DNA from: Muribaculaceae bacterium | Lineage (GTDB): Bacteria; Bacteroidota; Bacteroidia; Bacteroidales; Muribaculaceae | Direction: 5' to 3' | DNA length: 64,000 bases | Assembly: GCA_023667285.1 (NCBI GenBank) | Contig: JAMPAK010000001.1 | Coordinates: forward strand, 802,301-866,300 | Made by a program: the position numbers and the translations under genes | Notes under the pieces: model-generated | The model's input: only the letters and a program-made list of their open reading frames with translations | The model's database searches: none | Told to the model about the DNA's origin: nothing | Shown here: positions 24,799 through 35,084 of the stretch, one piece after another | Position numbering within the stretch: position 1 is the first letter of the stretch | How the letters are laid out: each line of letters begins with the position of its first letter

Positions 24799-27576
24799 AT
24801 GGAATACAATCATAGAGAAATTGAGAAGCGCTGGCAGAATAAATGGCGCGATGAAAAGGTCTATAAGACCGATATAGACAAATCGAGACCCAAGTTCTAT
24901 GTGCTCGACATGTTTCCCTACCCCTCAGGCGCGGGTCTGCATGTGGGGCATCCACTGGGCTACATAGCGTCAGACATCTTCTCGCGCTACAAGCGTCTGA
25001 GAGGATTCAACGTCCTTCACCCGATGGGATATGACGCTTATGGCCTCCCAGCTGAGCAGTATGCCATCCAGACTGGACAGCATCCTGAGAAAACCACACG
25101 TCAGAACATAGCCCGCTATCGGGAGCAGCTCGACAAGATTGGCTTCTGCTATGACTGGGACCGTGAGGTGAGGACATGCGACCCCGGCTTCTACAAATGG
25201 ACCCAATGGGCCTTCATGCAGATGTTCGGCCACTACTACAGTAAGAATGAGAAGAAGGCGCTCCCCATCAGCCTTCTAGTGGAGAGTTTTGAGAAAAACG
25301 GCTCAGAGGGCATAGATGCCGCCTGCGGAGAGGAACTCTCGTTCACAGCCGATGAGTGGAAGGCCATGAGCGACAAGGAGAAGAGCGACACACTCATGAA
25401 CTATCGCATAGCCTATCTGGGCAACACGATGGTAAACTGGTGTCCGGCTCTCGGCACTGTGCTTGCTAACGATGAGGTAAGTGAGGGTGTGAGTGTGCGC
25501 GGAGGTCATCCTGTGGAGCAGAAACTCATGTATCAATGGTGTCTGCGTGTCTCTGCTTATGCACAGCGTCTGCTCGACGGTCTCGACTCTGTCGACTGGA
25601 CAGACTCTCTCAAGGAGACTCAGCGCAACTGGATTGGCCGCTCTGAGGGAGCCGAGATGCGCTTCCCGGTGGCCGGCAGGGACGATCTCTCACTCCTTAT
25701 CTTCACCACTAGGGCCGATACTGTGTTTGGAGTCACCTTCATGGTGCTTGCGCCTGAGAGTGAGTATGTAGATATGGTCACCACTCCCGAGCAGCGCAAA
25801 GCTGTAGATGAATATCTCGACTCCATCAAGCATAAAACCGAGCGCGAGAGGATGATAGACAAGAAAGTGTCAGGAGTCTTCACAGGTTCCTATGCTGTGA
25901 ATCCTCTCACCGGACGTGAGATACCTATATACATAAGCGACTACGTTCTGGCAGGATATGGGACAGGCGCCATCATGGCTGTCCCGGCCCATGACAGCCG
26001 AGACTATGCCTTCGCCCGCCACTTCGACCTCCCCATCATACCTCTCATCGAGGGCGCAGAAGTGAGCGAGGAGAGTTTCGACGCCAAGAGCGGAAAGATG
26101 ATCAACAGTGCCTCTGACCGCCTCAACCTCAACGGACTTGAGGTGAAGGACGCCATTGCCGCTGCCAAGCGCTACATCGAGGAGGCAGGCATAGGGCGCG
26201 TGAAGGTCAACTATCGCCTGCGCGACGCCATATTCAGCCGCCAGAGATACTGGGGAGAGCCATTCCCCGTCTACTATAAGGATGGAATCCCCACTCTGAT
26301 GAACGAGGACAAACTTCCTCTCCTCCTCCCCGAGATTGACAAATATCTCCCCACAGAAACCGGAGAGCCTCCTCTGGGGAGAGCCAAGGGTTGGGTCACA
26401 GAGGATGGCTACCCCATCGAGCTCAACACTATGCCCGGCTTCGCGGGATCGTCGGCCTACTATCTCCGCTACATGGATCCTCACAACGATGAGGCTCTCG
26501 TGGGTAAGGAGGCTGATGAATACTGGCGTAATGTAGACCTCTACATCGGAGGTACCGAGCATGCCACCGGCCACCTCATATACTCAAGATTCTGGAACAA
26601 GTTCCTCTACGACCTGGGTGTGGTCTGCGAGCCTGAGCCTTTCAAGAAACTCATCAACCAGGGCATGATCCAGGGCAGGAGCAATTTTGTATATCGCATC
26701 AAGGACACAAACACCTTCGTCTCAGCAGGCCTGAAGAAGGACTATGACGTCACACCTATACATGTGGATGTCAACATTGTGAGCAACGATATCCTCGACC
26801 TTGAGAAGTTCAAGGCATGGCGTCCGGAGTTCAACACTGCCGAGTTCATCCTAGAGGATGGCAAATATGTGTGTGGATGGGCTGTCGAGAAAATGTCGAA
26901 GTCTATGTTTAACGTTGTCAACCCTGACGACATAGTGGAGCGCTATGGAGCCGACACTCTCAGGCTCTACGAGATGTTCCTCGGTCCGCTCGAGCAGAGC
27001 AAGCCTTGGGACACAAACGGCATCGACGGTGTGAACAGATTCCTAAAGAAACTCTGGGGTCTATATTATAAAGGTGACACACTCCTTGTAGACGACTCCA
27101 AGCCCTCGCCTGAGGCTCTCAAGTCGCTTCATAAACTCATAAAGAAGGTTACGGGCGATATCGAGACCTTCAGCTACAACACCTCTGTGGCTGCGTTCAT
27201 GATATGTGTCAACGAACTCACCCAGATGAAATGTCACTCACGCGCAATCCTCGAGCCACTGCTTATAGTGCTTGCGCCCTTTGCACCCCACATAGCAGAG
27301 GAACTATGGCACACAGCCATAGGCCACGACACCACCATCAACGATGCCCGCTGGCCCGAGTGGAACGAGGAGTATCTCACCGAGTCAACCACCCGCTATG
27401 CCGTCTCATTCAATGGCAAGGCCCGTTTCAACATCGATGTTCCCGCCGGCATGAAGCCCGATGAGGTCCAGGCCGTGGCCATGGCTCACGAGGGTGCCTC
27501 CAAGTGGCTTGACGGTAAGACGGTGAGAAAAGTCATCGTCGTTCCCGGCAAGATTGTGAATATAGTAGTAGGCTGA
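24799..27576 (+). CDS. leuS: Leucyl-tRNA synthetase
   Basis: This class I synthetase charges tRNA-Leu. It has 925 residues. The HIGH-type motif lies in [14 protein letters not shown] near residue 40-53. The editing (CP1) domain spans about 230-450, with the [15 protein letters not shown] motif near 390-404 used for hydrolysis of mischarged tRNA. The KMSKS motif is in [11 protein letters not shown] near 697-707. An anticodon-binding domain and a C-terminal domain follow. Length and motifs are normal for Bacteroidota. It ends at a hairpin terminator. Confidence 0.97.
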   Translation: MEYNHREIEKRWQNKWRDEKVYKTDIDKSRPKFYVLDMFPYPSGAGLHVGHPLGYIASDIFSRYKRLRGFNVLHPMGYDAYGLPAEQYAIQTGQHPEKTTRQNIARYREQLDKIGFCYDWDREVRTCDPGFYKWTQWAFMQMFGHYYSKNEKKALPISLLVESFEKNGSEGIDAACGEELSFTADEWKAMSDKEKSDTLMNYRIAYLGNTMVNWCPALGTVLANDEVSEGVSVRGGHPVEQKLMYQWCLRVSAYAQRLLDGLDSVDWTDSLKETQRNWIGRSEGAEMRFPVAGRDDLSLLIFTTRADTVFGVTFMVLAPESEYVDMVTTPEQRKAVDEYLDSIKHKTERERMIDKKVSGVFTGSYAVNPLTGREIPIYISDYVLAGYGTGAIMAVPAHDSRDYAFARHFDLPIIPLIEGAEVSEESFDAKSGKMINSASDRLNLNGLEVKDAIAAAKRYIEEAGIGRVKVNYRLRDAIFSRQRYWGEPFPVYYKDGIPTLMNEDKLPLLLPEIDKYLPTETGEPPLGRAKGWVTEDGYPIELNTMPGFAGSSAYYLRYMDPHNDEALVGKEADEYWRNVDLYIGGTEHATGHLIYSRFWNKFLYDLGVVCEPEPFKKLINQGMIQGRSNFVYRIKDTNTFVSAGLKKDYDVTPIHVDVNIVSNDILDLEKFKAWRPEFNTAEFILEDGKYVCGWAVEKMSKSMFNVVNPDDIVERYGADTLRLYEMFLGPLEQSKPWDTNGIDGVNRFLKKLWGLYYKGDTLLVDDSKPSPEALKSLHKLIKKVTGDIETFSYNTSVAAFMICVNELTQMKCHSRAILEPLLIVLAPFAPHIAEELWHTAIGHDTTINDARWPEWNEEYLTESTTRYAVSFNGKARFNIDVPAGMKPDEVQAVAMAHEGASKWLDGKTVRKVIVVPGKIVNIVVG

Positions 27577-27600
27577 GAATCCCCGGCATAATATTTTAAA

Positions 27601-27637
27601 AAATCGGGCGGAATATGAGGTTATTTCGCCCGATTTT
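27601..27637 (+). terminator. Terminator after leuS
   Basis: AAATCGGGCG (27601-27610) pairs perfectly with CGCCCGATTT (27627-27636), followed by TTTG. Confidence 0.8.
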
Positions 27638-27640
27638 GCA

Positions 27641-27648
27641 TAACTTTG
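27641..27648 (+). promoter_or_regulatory. Candidate -7 element for pyrH-frr
   Basis: TAACTTTG fits the -7 consensus and lies 38 bases before the pyrH start. No convincing -33 element is visible because the leuS terminator occupies that place. Confidence 0.45.
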
Positions 27649-27686
27649 TGGAAAACCCTTAACACTTATTTCCTAATAGAATAAAA

Positions 27687-28400
27687 ATGGAACTGAAATA
27701 TAAGAGAATACTCCTCAAACTCAGCGGTGAGTCGCTCATGGGTGCCCAAGGCTACGGCATCGACACTGAGCGCCTCGGCCAGTATGCCCGTCAGATTGCT
27801 AAGATTGTATCAATGGGCGTTGAGGTTGGCATAGTGATTGGTGGAGGCAACATTTTCCGTGGTCTCTCCGGTGCAGCCAAGGGATTTGACCGTGTCAAGG
27901 GTGACCAGATGGGGATGCTCGCCACTGTCATCAACTCCCTGGCACTCTCGAGCGCCCTCGAGGCCATAGGACAGCCTGCCCGTGTGCTGACAGCAATAGG
28001 GATGTTTCCCATAGGGGAGCAGTATTCCAACCGCCGGGCCATCGAGACAATCGAAAAAGGCGAGGTAGCCATCATGGCCGGAGGAACAGGCAATCCCTTC
28101 TTCACCACCGACACCGGCAGTGCCCTCCGCGGCATAGAGATTGGTGCCGACATCATGCTCAAGGGCACACGTGTGGATGGCGTCTATACAGCCGACCCTG
28201 AGAAGGATCCCACAGCCACCAAGTTTGATGAGATATCATATGATGAGGTACTGGCGCGCAATCTCCGCGTCATGGACATCACAGCCACAGCCCTCTGCAA
28301 GGAGAACGGACTCCCCATCCTTGTCTTCGACATGGACACCCCCGGCAATCTCCTCAAGGTCATCGAGGGTGAGCCTATTGGCACCCGCATCCACCCATAA
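27687..28400 (+). CDS. pyrH: UMP kinase
   Basis: PyrH phosphorylates UMP to UDP, feeding all pyrimidine nucleotides. It is a hexameric amino-acid-kinase fold enzyme unrelated to eukaryotic UMP kinases. It has 237 residues. Signatures are ILLKLSGESLMG near residues 9-20, VIGGGNIFRG near 51-60, GGTGNPFFTTD near 132-142 and KGTRVDGVYTADP near 155-167. It lies 24 bases before frr, a pairing common in bacteria. Confidence 0.97.
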   Translation: MELKYKRILLKLSGESLMGAQGYGIDTERLGQYARQIAKIVSMGVEVGIVIGGGNIFRGLSGAAKGFDRVKGDQMGMLATVINSLALSSALEAIGQPARVLTAIGMFPIGEQYSNRRAIETIEKGEVAIMAGGTGNPFFTTDTGSALRGIEIGADIMLKGTRVDGVYTADPEKDPTATKFDEISYDEVLARNLRVMDITATALCKENGLPILVFDMDTPGNLLKVIEGEPIGTRIHP

Positions 28401-28424
28401 AAACATTCTAATACCCATATAAAT

Positions 28425-28982
28425 ATGTCCCCTTCAGATTACTTAGATCCCGCTGAGGAGAAAATGGAGCTCGCAGTCGCTTATCTCGACGAGGCTCTCG
28501 CACACATCCGTGCCGGCAAGGCTAATCCAAAGATTCTCGATGCAGTGCGTGTGAACTACTATGGCTCGAATGTGCCCATCTCAAATGTGGCCAACGTGGC
28601 TGTCCCCGATGCCCGCACCATCACCATCACACCTTGGGAGAAGTCTATGTTCAAGGAGATTGAGAAAGCCATCATCAACTCCGAGCTCGGCATCATGCCC
28701 GAGAACAACGGCGAGATTATCCGCCTGGCCATCCCGCCCCTCACTGAGGAGCGCCGCAAGGCCCTCGTGAAGCAGAGCAAAGGCGAGGCTGAGAACGCCA
28801 AGGTCAGTGTACGCAACGCACGCCGCGACGCCATCGAAGGCTTGAAGAAAGCCGTCAAGCAAGGCATGAGCGAGGATGTTGAGAAGGATGCCGAGACATC
28901 TGTCCAGAAACTCCACGACAAATATCTCAAGAAGATAGACGAACTCTTCGCCGCAAAGGAGAAGGAAATCCTCACCGTCTGA
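28425..28982 (+). CDS. frr: Ribosome recycling factor
   Basis: RRF, with EF-G, splits the post-termination ribosome. It has 185 residues, the usual length. Characteristic stretches are the N-terminal [50 protein letters not shown] and the C-terminal [17 protein letters not shown]. It follows pyrH in an apparent operon that ends at a perfect 15-bp hairpin. Confidence 0.97.
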   Translation: MSPSDYLDPAEEKMELAVAYLDEALAHIRAGKANPKILDAVRVNYYGSNVPISNVANVAVPDARTITITPWEKSMFKEIEKAIINSELGIMPENNGEIIRLAIPPLTEERRKALVKQSKGEAENAKVSVRNARRDAIEGLKKAVKQGMSEDVEKDAETSVQKLHDKYLKKIDELFAAKEKEILTV

Positions 28983-29012
28983 CACACCGTCTCACCCTCT
29001 CATCAATTATAT

Positions 29013-29058
29013 AGCCAACTGCCACACCTCCCGAGGCCGGGACGTGTGGCAGTTGGCT
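29013..29058. terminator. Bidirectional terminator between frr and the choloylglycine-hydrolase-like gene
   Basis: A perfect 15-bp stem, AGCCAACTGCCACAC (29013-29027) with GTGTGGCAGTTGGCT (29044-29058), lies between convergent genes. Confidence 0.88.
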
Positions 29059-29083
29059 AATTCTTATATATTGGCTCAATACA

Positions 29084-30124
29084 CTAGTACATGGGCTTGA
29101 AAGGCTCCGTGCGGAACAGATGGCGGTTTGCATCGCCAACATAGTCGATGCTCTTGGCCACATCTATCTTCATCACCGGCGCACCTTTACGGAGGTCGCA
29201 CTTCCCGAGGTCAATATAGAAGATGCCGTCATTGGTGACAACGTCAAAATAATATCTCAGGTCGCGTATGTTGGCATACGAGCGCCACTGTGTTGCTGAG
29301 AGATTGGCATCACCTGAAGTGTAGGTGAACGGGACAGAGACATTGGCCATAATAGAGCGGATTATAGAGAAACCTAAAGCCGCATCGCCCGTCTTCTCAA
29401 CATGATTGTCAAAGAAATAACCCCTCACAAACCTGTCAGGGCTGCTCACCGTGCCGGGGAGAGTATGTGTGCCACCCTTGGCCACCCAATACTCATTTAT
29501 AGCCGTAATCTGCGGATATGTAGGGTCATTTGTGAGCACCGGGATATCCTGTCCCTCATACAGTTTCACTGTTCCATGGTCAAACTCCAGGATGACGGAG
29601 CGCCCTGCGGCGTCGGTGATGCCCCAGTGCAGGGCCGACACTGTCCCACCGTCAAAAGTGGCGCCCGTGATGTTGAAGTCGTGCTTCTCCAGCAGCTCTA
29701 CAGCCTCAGGAGTGGTGGCACACAGGTCAAGGATCCACGCCGGAAACATCGCCAGAGACATGGGCGGACGGTTTGTTGTCGAGTCATTCTCATAGACAGT
29801 CCCCTTGCAGAAAAGTCCGTTCACCACCAGCCCCTTCTCATTCATACCCTCTGTCACGCCGCCGTCATAGCCCACGGCATAGACTGCGCCATATTTCGAT
29901 GTCCACTCCACGGCGCCGGGAAGTGAGTGGCCTTTCTTCTCCATTCCGCGCGGATAGACATAGAGATTTGTAGGGATGGGGTTCTTCCAGTCGAGCGAGC
30001 GGCCCACTATGCGCAGGCTGTCGTTACCCACATAAAGCACACGTGTGCAAGCATCGGCCTCAGTGGCTGAGCCGAGTGCGACGGCTGCCGTGACAGCGCC
30101 GAGAAGAAAACGTGAGAGTCTCAT
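29084..30124 (-). CDS. Exported choloylglycine hydrolase family enzyme, likely bile salt hydrolase
   Basis: This 346-residue Ntn-type amidase has a signal peptide ending just before Cys26 (EADACTRVLY), so cleavage would expose the catalytic N-terminal cysteine. Spacing to other active-site residues matches bile salt hydrolases exactly: Cys26 to Arg42 (GRSLDW) is 16, to Asp45 is 19 and to Asn199 (TNDPTYP) is 173, as in Cys2, Arg18, Asp21 and Asn175. Arg231 in SSPDRFVRG fills the last conserved place. The family also contains penicillin V acylases, so substrate is inferred. Bacteroides relatives act in the periplasm on taurine- or glycine-conjugated bile acids. It is transcribed alone. Confidence 0.85.
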   Translation of the reverse strand: MRLSRFLLGAVTAAVALGSATEADACTRVLYVGNDSLRIVGRSLDWKNPIPTNLYVYPRGMEKKGHSLPGAVEWTSKYGAVYAVGYDGGVTEGMNEKGLVVNGLFCKGTVYENDSTTNRPPMSLAMFPAWILDLCATTPEAVELLEKHDFNITGATFDGGTVSALHWGITDAAGRSVILEFDHGTVKLYEGQDIPVLTNDPTYPQITAINEYWVAKGGTHTLPGTVSSPDRFVRGYFFDNHVEKTGDAALGFSIIRSIMANVSVPFTYTSGDANLSATQWRSYANIRDLRYYFDVVTNDGIFYIDLGKCDLRKGAPVMKIDVAKSIDYVGDANRHLFRTEPFKPMY

Positions 30125-30261
30125 ATCAGGATTCTGTTTTTGTGTTTATATCTACAAGTATCAACATATTTCCTCATATAATAGTTTATTCCCCCTGAAC
30201 ACCTTAAGCCTGGGCGATGTTGATACTACAAAGCACTCACGTTTTCTCAACCCTCACCATT

Positions 30262-31305
30262 ATGAATACAACCCCGGTTTCGCGCCACCGTTCAGCAGGA
30301 GAGATAGTGGCAGATGTTCTCAAGGTCATTGTCCCCATACTTGTCTCAGCCGGACTTGTCGCCTGGATGTTCCACAAGGTGGACATCCATCGTGTCATAG
30401 CCATCATCAGGCAGGGCGTGGATTATCGCTATCTCTTCATAATGATGGGCCTCACGATGCTCTCCCAGGTGATACGCGGTTTCCGATGGCGCCTCCAGCT
30501 CAGAGCTGCGGGGGTAGCCCCTCTCCCGGCCACAGCCGCCTGCGTCTCCATTTTCGGTGCCTATGCCCTCAACCTTGTGCTGACCTTCCTGGGCGAGGCA
30601 TGGCGAGTGGTCTATGTGGCACGCCGCCAGCGCTGCAAACTCTCCACCGTCGTGGGCACAGACATCGGCGACCGTGCCTCTGACGGTGTGATGATAGGTC
30701 TATTCATCATTCTGACAGTCTTTGTGGCGCGTCCGGCCATTGACCGCTTCCTCGACCGCTACCCCCTGGGTGAGGCCCTCAGGCATGCCACAGACGACCC
30801 CTCCACATGGATATGGGCAGGTGTCATCATCGGAGCGGCCGTCGCCACACTCTATCTGCTCCGCCACACCGACTTTGTCCGTGGAATTATAACAAGCATT
30901 CAGAGAATCTGGAAAGGATTTGCCGTCCTCTTCACCATGAAGGGGCGAGGCCTCTACCTGGTGCTCACACTGGGCATATGGGTCTGCTACTTCTTCATGA
31001 CCTACTCCTGTTTCTTCGCATTCCCCTTCACGCGCGCACTCGTTGAAAACGGCCACTTCTATGGACTCCTCCCCGGCCTGGTGGTGTTTGTCTTCGGATC
31101 ATGCAGCATGATAGTCCCCTCCAACGGCGGCCTGGGGCCATGGAACATAGCCGTGATGTTTGCCCTCTCGCTCTACGGCATCTCTGACGCCGACGGCACA
31201 GCCTACTCCATAGTCTGCTGGAGTTTCCAGACACTGATGATCATCATTCTCGGAGTCTTCAGCGCCCTATATATAGCCTCTTCGCGCAGGCGCAAAAAAA
31301 ATTGA
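30262..31305 (+). CDS. Flippase-like UPF0104/LPG-synthase transmembrane-domain protein
   Basis: The 347-residue membrane protein has about eight hydrophobic helices. I chose the second in-frame ATG (MNTTPVSRHRS); an earlier one only adds an unlikely 15-residue extension. Family stretches are GFRWRLQLRAAG near 75-86, ALNLVLTFLGEAWRVVYVARR near 105-125, and the C-terminal VPSNGGLGPWNIAV. This corresponds to the membrane half of lysylphosphatidylglycerol synthase (YbhN-like), without the catalytic synthase domain. Relatives are thought to move lipids or lipid-linked molecules across the membrane, but the substrate here is unknown. A weak hairpin terminator overlaps its stop codon. Confidence 0.82.
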   Translation: MNTTPVSRHRSAGEIVADVLKVIVPILVSAGLVAWMFHKVDIHRVIAIIRQGVDYRYLFIMMGLTMLSQVIRGFRWRLQLRAAGVAPLPATAACVSIFGAYALNLVLTFLGEAWRVVYVARRQRCKLSTVVGTDIGDRASDGVMIGLFIILTVFVARPAIDRFLDRYPLGEALRHATDDPSTWIWAGVIIGAAVATLYLLRHTDFVRGIITSIQRIWKGFAVLFTMKGRGLYLVLTLGIWVCYFFMTYSCFFAFPFTRALVENGHFYGLLPGLVVFVFGSCSMIVPSNGGLGPWNIAVMFALSLYGISDADGTAYSIVCWSFQTLMIIILGVFSALYIASSRRRKKN

Positions 31306-31329
31306 TTGTCCTCACGACAACCAATCTTT
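31301..31329 (+). terminator. Possible terminator after the flippase-like gene
   Basis: ATTGATTGTC (31301-31310) pairs with GACAACCAAT (31316-31325) with one mismatch, followed by CTTTT. It overlaps the stop codon. Confidence 0.5.
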
Positions 31330-31485
31330 TGTTAACCTTAAATCTAATACCATGAAAAACACATAGCAAAGGTAAACCCATTTTTTATCCCTTGCAAGTG
31401 TTTTGATAGAAATTTTCTTGAATTTAACAAATATTCACTATATATTGTCGTTTTATGCTCATTTTTATGGAATTTTGCCACCCTC

Positions 31486-31516
31486 TTTCAAATTACGGGG
31501 AAATTCATTAACTTTG
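31486..31516 (+). promoter_or_regulatory. Promoter of parC
   Basis: TTTC (31486-31489) is followed after 19 bases by TAACTTTG (31509-31516). The start codon is 31 bases downstream. Confidence 0.6.
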
Positions 31517-31547
31517 CACGTTAACACCTTGTAATAGAACATCACAG

Positions 31548-34256
31548 ATGAGCGACGAGACATATCACATAGAATCCGAAGGCATAGACGAGGAGATGAC
31601 CGCGGCATCAGAGAACACCGACACCGAGATGCCCGCCCCACACCCCGGAACCCCCACAGTCATTGTAGACACATCTGACGACACTGTCCGCCATCAGCTG
31701 AGGGGCATGTTTCAGAGTTGGTTTCTCGACTATGCGAGTTATGTGATTCTGGAGCGTGCCGTCCCTCACATCGACGATGGCCTCAAACCTGTCCAGCGCC
31801 GCATACTCCACTCCATGAAGCTCCTCCACGACGGGCGCTTCAACAAAGTGGCTAACATCGTGGGAAACACCATGCAGTTCCACCCTCACGGCGACGCCTC
31901 CATCTACGAGGCCCTCGTCCAGCTCGGGCAGAAGGAGCTCCTGGTCGACACTCAAGGCAACTGGGGCAACACCCTCACCGGAGCCGGAGCCGCCGCCGGC
32001 CGCTACATCGAGGCGCGCCTCTCTCACTTCGCCCTCGAGGTGGTCTTCAACAACAAGGTGACAGACTGGACCCTCAGCTATGACGGACGCAAGAAAGAGC
32101 CGGTCACATTCCCCATCAAGTTCCCCCTGCTCCTCTCACAGGGTGTAGAGGGCATCGCCGTGGGCCTATCGTCAAAGATTCTCCCACACAATTTCAATGA
32201 GATCATCGACGCAGCCGTGGCTCATCTGAGAGGCGAGGAGTTCACCCTCTACCCCGACTTCTTCACCGGAGGCTCCATCGACGTCTCGCGCTACAACGAC
32301 GGTGAGCGAGGCGGCGTCGTCAAGATACGTGCCAAGATTGAGAAGGTCGACAGCAAGACCCTAGCCATCACTGAGATTCCATATGGCAAGACAACTGCCA
32401 CCCTCATCGAGTCAATAATAAAGGCCACTGAGACCGGCAAAATCAAGATACGCAAGGTCGAGGACAACACATCAGAGCACGCCAACATCCTGGTCCACCT
32501 CCTCCCGGGCACATCATCTGACCGCACCATCGATGCCCTCTATGCCTTCACAGACTGCGAACTCTCCGTCTCACCAAACTGCTGTGTCATCTCCGACAAC
32601 AAACCCCACTTCCTCCGCGTCAGCGACATCCTACGCCATAGCGTCGAGCACACACGCGACATCCTCCGCCGCGAGCTCGAGATACGTCTCGCCGAGGTCC
32701 GCGAGCAGCTCCACTTCGCATCGCTCGAGCGCATCTTCATCGAGAAACGCATCTACAAGGAGAAGGGATATGAGGAGAGCGAGTCGCGCGAGGAGGCCAT
32801 CGCCCACATCCGCTCCCGCCTGCTCAAGTATGTCAAGAAGTTCATCCGCCCCGTCACCGACGACGACATTATCCGCCTATTTGAGATAAAGATGGGGCGT
32901 ATCCTCAAGTTCAACGCCGCCAAGAACGACGAGCTCATAGCCTCGCTCCTCGAGAAAATCGACGAGATAAACTCTCACCTCGCCACCATCACCGACTACA
33001 CCATCGACTGGTTTCTCGGACTCAAGGAGAGATATGGCAGCGCATTTCCGCGCATGACCCAGATCCGCTCTTTCGACAACATCCAGGCTGCCACCGTGGC
33101 CGAGGCAAACGAGAAACTCTACATCAACCGCGAGGAAGGTTTCATAGGCACCGGCCTCAAGCGCGATGAGTTCCTCTGCACATGCTCCAGCATCGACGAC
33201 GTCATCATATTCTACAGAGACGGCACATACAAAGTGGTGCGCGTGGCCGAGAAACTCTTCATCGGCAAGGGGGTAATCCATGTCGACGTCTTCAAACGCC
33301 GCGACGAGCGCACTGTCTACAATGTCATATACCGCATGGGCAAGGATGGCCCATACTATATGAAGCGCTTCAAGGTCACCGGCATCACACGCGACAAGAC
33401 CTACAATCTCACCACCGGCGAGCCCGGATCAAAGGTGTGCTGGTTCACGGCCAATTCCAATGGCGAGGCTGAGGTGGTCAAGGTGACCCTCAAGCCCAAG
33501 GCCAGGCTCAAGACCCTCCAGTTTGACGTAGACTTCTCCACGCTCGCCATCAAGGGGCGCGGCGCCGTCGGCAATATCGTCACCCGCAACGATGTCCACC
33601 GCTTCTCGCTCAAGGAGAAGGGTGTCTCTACCCTCGGCGGACGCGATGTGTGGTTCGACCCTGATGTCAACCGCCTCAACTATGACGGTCGCGGACGCTA
33701 CCTGGGCGACTTCAACACCGGAGACCAGATCCTGGTCATACAGACCAACGGCGAGTACTACACCTCATCCTTCGAGGTCTCAAACCACTATCCCGACAAT
33801 ATCCTGCGTCTCGAGAAACTCAACCCCCATAAAGTGTGGACAGCCATCCTCGACGATGCTGACCAGGGCTATCCATATCTGAAGCGCTTCACCTTCGAGC
33901 CTTCGGCCAAGCCCGTGAGATATCTCAGCGACAATCCAGCCTCGCGCCTCCTGCTCCTCTCTGACGTCGACGGACTCAGGGTCGAGGTGACATTCGGAGG
34001 CGCCGATGCCGTCCGTCCCCCCATGGAGGTCACCGCCCGCGAGTTTGTGGCCCTCAAGTCTTTCAGAGCCAAAGGCAAGCGCCTCACCACTTGGAACATC
34101 GACAAGATCACTGAACTCGAGCCGCTCCCTGACGAGAGCCTTCCCGAAGAGGAAGAGGCAACCCCTGAGACCACAGACCACACTCCCCTCGAGCCGGAAA
34201 AGAGCGATGAGGAGGTGCGCGATGAAATCATAGGCCAAAACCGACTGTTCGAATAA
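31548..34256 (+). CDS. parC: DNA topoisomerase IV subunit A
   Basis: ParC is the DNA-cleaving subunit of topoisomerase IV, which unlinks daughter chromosomes. It has 902 residues. An acidic, probably disordered N-terminal extension (about 1-43) precedes the winged-helix domain. The catalytic tyrosine is Tyr153 (AAAGRYIEARLS), and the C-terminal half forms the beta-pinwheel domain. In the quinolone-contact loop FHPHGDASIYEAL the usual serine is Ala117 and the acidic residue is Glu121. As far as I recall, alanine is usual in ParC of this phylum. ParC rather than GyrA is preferred from this loop and the divergent C-terminal domain lacking a clear GyrA box. parE is not adjacent. Confidence 0.88.
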   Translation: MSDETYHIESEGIDEEMTAASENTDTEMPAPHPGTPTVIVDTSDDTVRHQLRGMFQSWFLDYASYVILERAVPHIDDGLKPVQRRILHSMKLLHDGRFNKVANIVGNTMQFHPHGDASIYEALVQLGQKELLVDTQGNWGNTLTGAGAAAGRYIEARLSHFALEVVFNNKVTDWTLSYDGRKKEPVTFPIKFPLLLSQGVEGIAVGLSSKILPHNFNEIIDAAVAHLRGEEFTLYPDFFTGGSIDVSRYNDGERGGVVKIRAKIEKVDSKTLAITEIPYGKTTATLIESIIKATETGKIKIRKVEDNTSEHANILVHLLPGTSSDRTIDALYAFTDCELSVSPNCCVISDNKPHFLRVSDILRHSVEHTRDILRRELEIRLAEVREQLHFASLERIFIEKRIYKEKGYEESESREEAIAHIRSRLLKYVKKFIRPVTDDDIIRLFEIKMGRILKFNAAKNDELIASLLEKIDEINSHLATITDYTIDWFLGLKERYGSAFPRMTQIRSFDNIQAATVAEANEKLYINREEGFIGTGLKRDEFLCTCSSIDDVIIFYRDGTYKVVRVAEKLFIGKGVIHVDVFKRRDERTVYNVIYRMGKDGPYYMKRFKVTGITRDKTYNLTTGEPGSKVCWFTANSNGEAEVVKVTLKPKARLKTLQFDVDFSTLAIKGRGAVGNIVTRNDVHRFSLKEKGVSTLGGRDVWFDPDVNRLNYDGRGRYLGDFNTGDQILVIQTNGEYYTSSFEVSNHYPDNILRLEKLNPHKVWTAILDDADQGYPYLKRFTFEPSAKPVRYLSDNPASRLLLLSDVDGLRVEVTFGGADAVRPPMEVTAREFVALKSFRAKGKRLTTWNIDKITELEPLPDESLPEEEEATPETTDHTPLEPEKSDEEVRDEIIGQNRLFE

Positions 34257-34260
34257 TAAT

Positions 34261-35082
34261 ATGAGCCGGATATCTCTGCTCCTCCTTCTGCTCACCGCCG
34301 CTCTCTCGCTCAGAGCCGCAGAGCCGCGCCCGGTCACTGAGTCATGGATGCTCGGTGCCGGGACATCACACATGGCCGACACCTATCTCACACCCCTCCG
34401 ATACACCGGATGGCACACCTCCGTGGCCTACTCGCGCATGCAGGCTGCCCGCTTCGGCTCCGGCAGATGGAACCTCATGCTCGACATCTCTCTCTCGCTC
34501 GACCGCGCCAAGAATCCCGCCGGAAACGCCACGATGTGGGGTGCCATCCTGCGTGGGGAGTGGGGAGTGGCCCGCCGCTGGAGCATCACCTCCATTCCCG
34601 GTCTCACACTGGGTGCCGGAGGCACCTTGGCCCTCGAGGGGGGAGCCCTCTACAACAACCGCAACGGCAACAATCCCGTGGCCGCAAAGGGAGCCGCCAC
34701 GCTCAACATCACCGGCCTAGCCGCCTGGCACACACGCCTTGGGCGCCTCCCCGTTACTCTTCTCTACCGCCCCTCGCTCCCGGTTGCAGGTGCATTCTTC
34801 TCCCCTGACTACGGCGAGCTCTACTACGAGATCTACCTTGGCAACCACTCCGGGCTGGTCCATGCCGCGTGGCCGGGCTCATACTTCTGCCTCGACAACC
34901 TCCTGACGGCCGACCTCAGGCTCTGGAGCGGCACATCGCTCCGACTGGGCTACTCAAACCGCGTCTTCTCCTCGAAGGCCAACAATATAGTCACACGTCT
35001 CACCACCCACGCCTTTGTCCTGGGCATCACCGGCGACTTCCTCTCACTCCCCTCCACCACAAAAGCCATCCGTCCCTACTGA
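34261..35082 (+). CDS. Exported DUF3316-like envelope protein
   Basis: The 273-residue protein begins 4 bases after the parC stop, so it is probably cotranscribed. It has a signal peptide (MSRISLLLLLLTAALSLRA). The rest alternates polar and hydrophobic residues with many Gly, Tyr and Trp (MWGAILRGEWGV, GELYYEIYLGNHSGLVHAAW), consistent with a small beta-barrel or beta-sandwich. These stretches resemble the Bacteroidales DUF3316 family, but I am not certain of that. No catalytic residues stand out. The S41 lipoprotein gene follows after 2 bases. Confidence 0.6.
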   Translation: MSRISLLLLLLTAALSLRAAEPRPVTESWMLGAGTSHMADTYLTPLRYTGWHTSVAYSRMQAARFGSGRWNLMLDISLSLDRAKNPAGNATMWGAILRGEWGVARRWSITSIPGLTLGAGGTLALEGGALYNNRNGNNPVAAKGAATLNITGLAAWHTRLGRLPVTLLYRPSLPVAGAFFSPDYGELYYEIYLGNHSGLVHAAWPGSYFCLDNLLTADLRLWSGTSLRLGYSNRVFSSKANNIVTRLTTHAFVLGITGDFLSLPSTTKAIRPY

Positions 35083-35084
35083 CC

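Noticed and set aside
31351-31365. Four-codon open frame (ATGAAAAACACATAG) upstream of parC
   Set aside because: Too short to support as a leader peptide. It lies well before the parC promoter and after the likely terminator of the preceding gene.
34869-35084. Longer start for the S41 lipoprotein, reading back into the DUF3316-like gene
   Set aside because: The extension overlaps the preceding gene by over 200 bases in another frame and removes the signal peptide and lipobox seen from the ATG at 35085.
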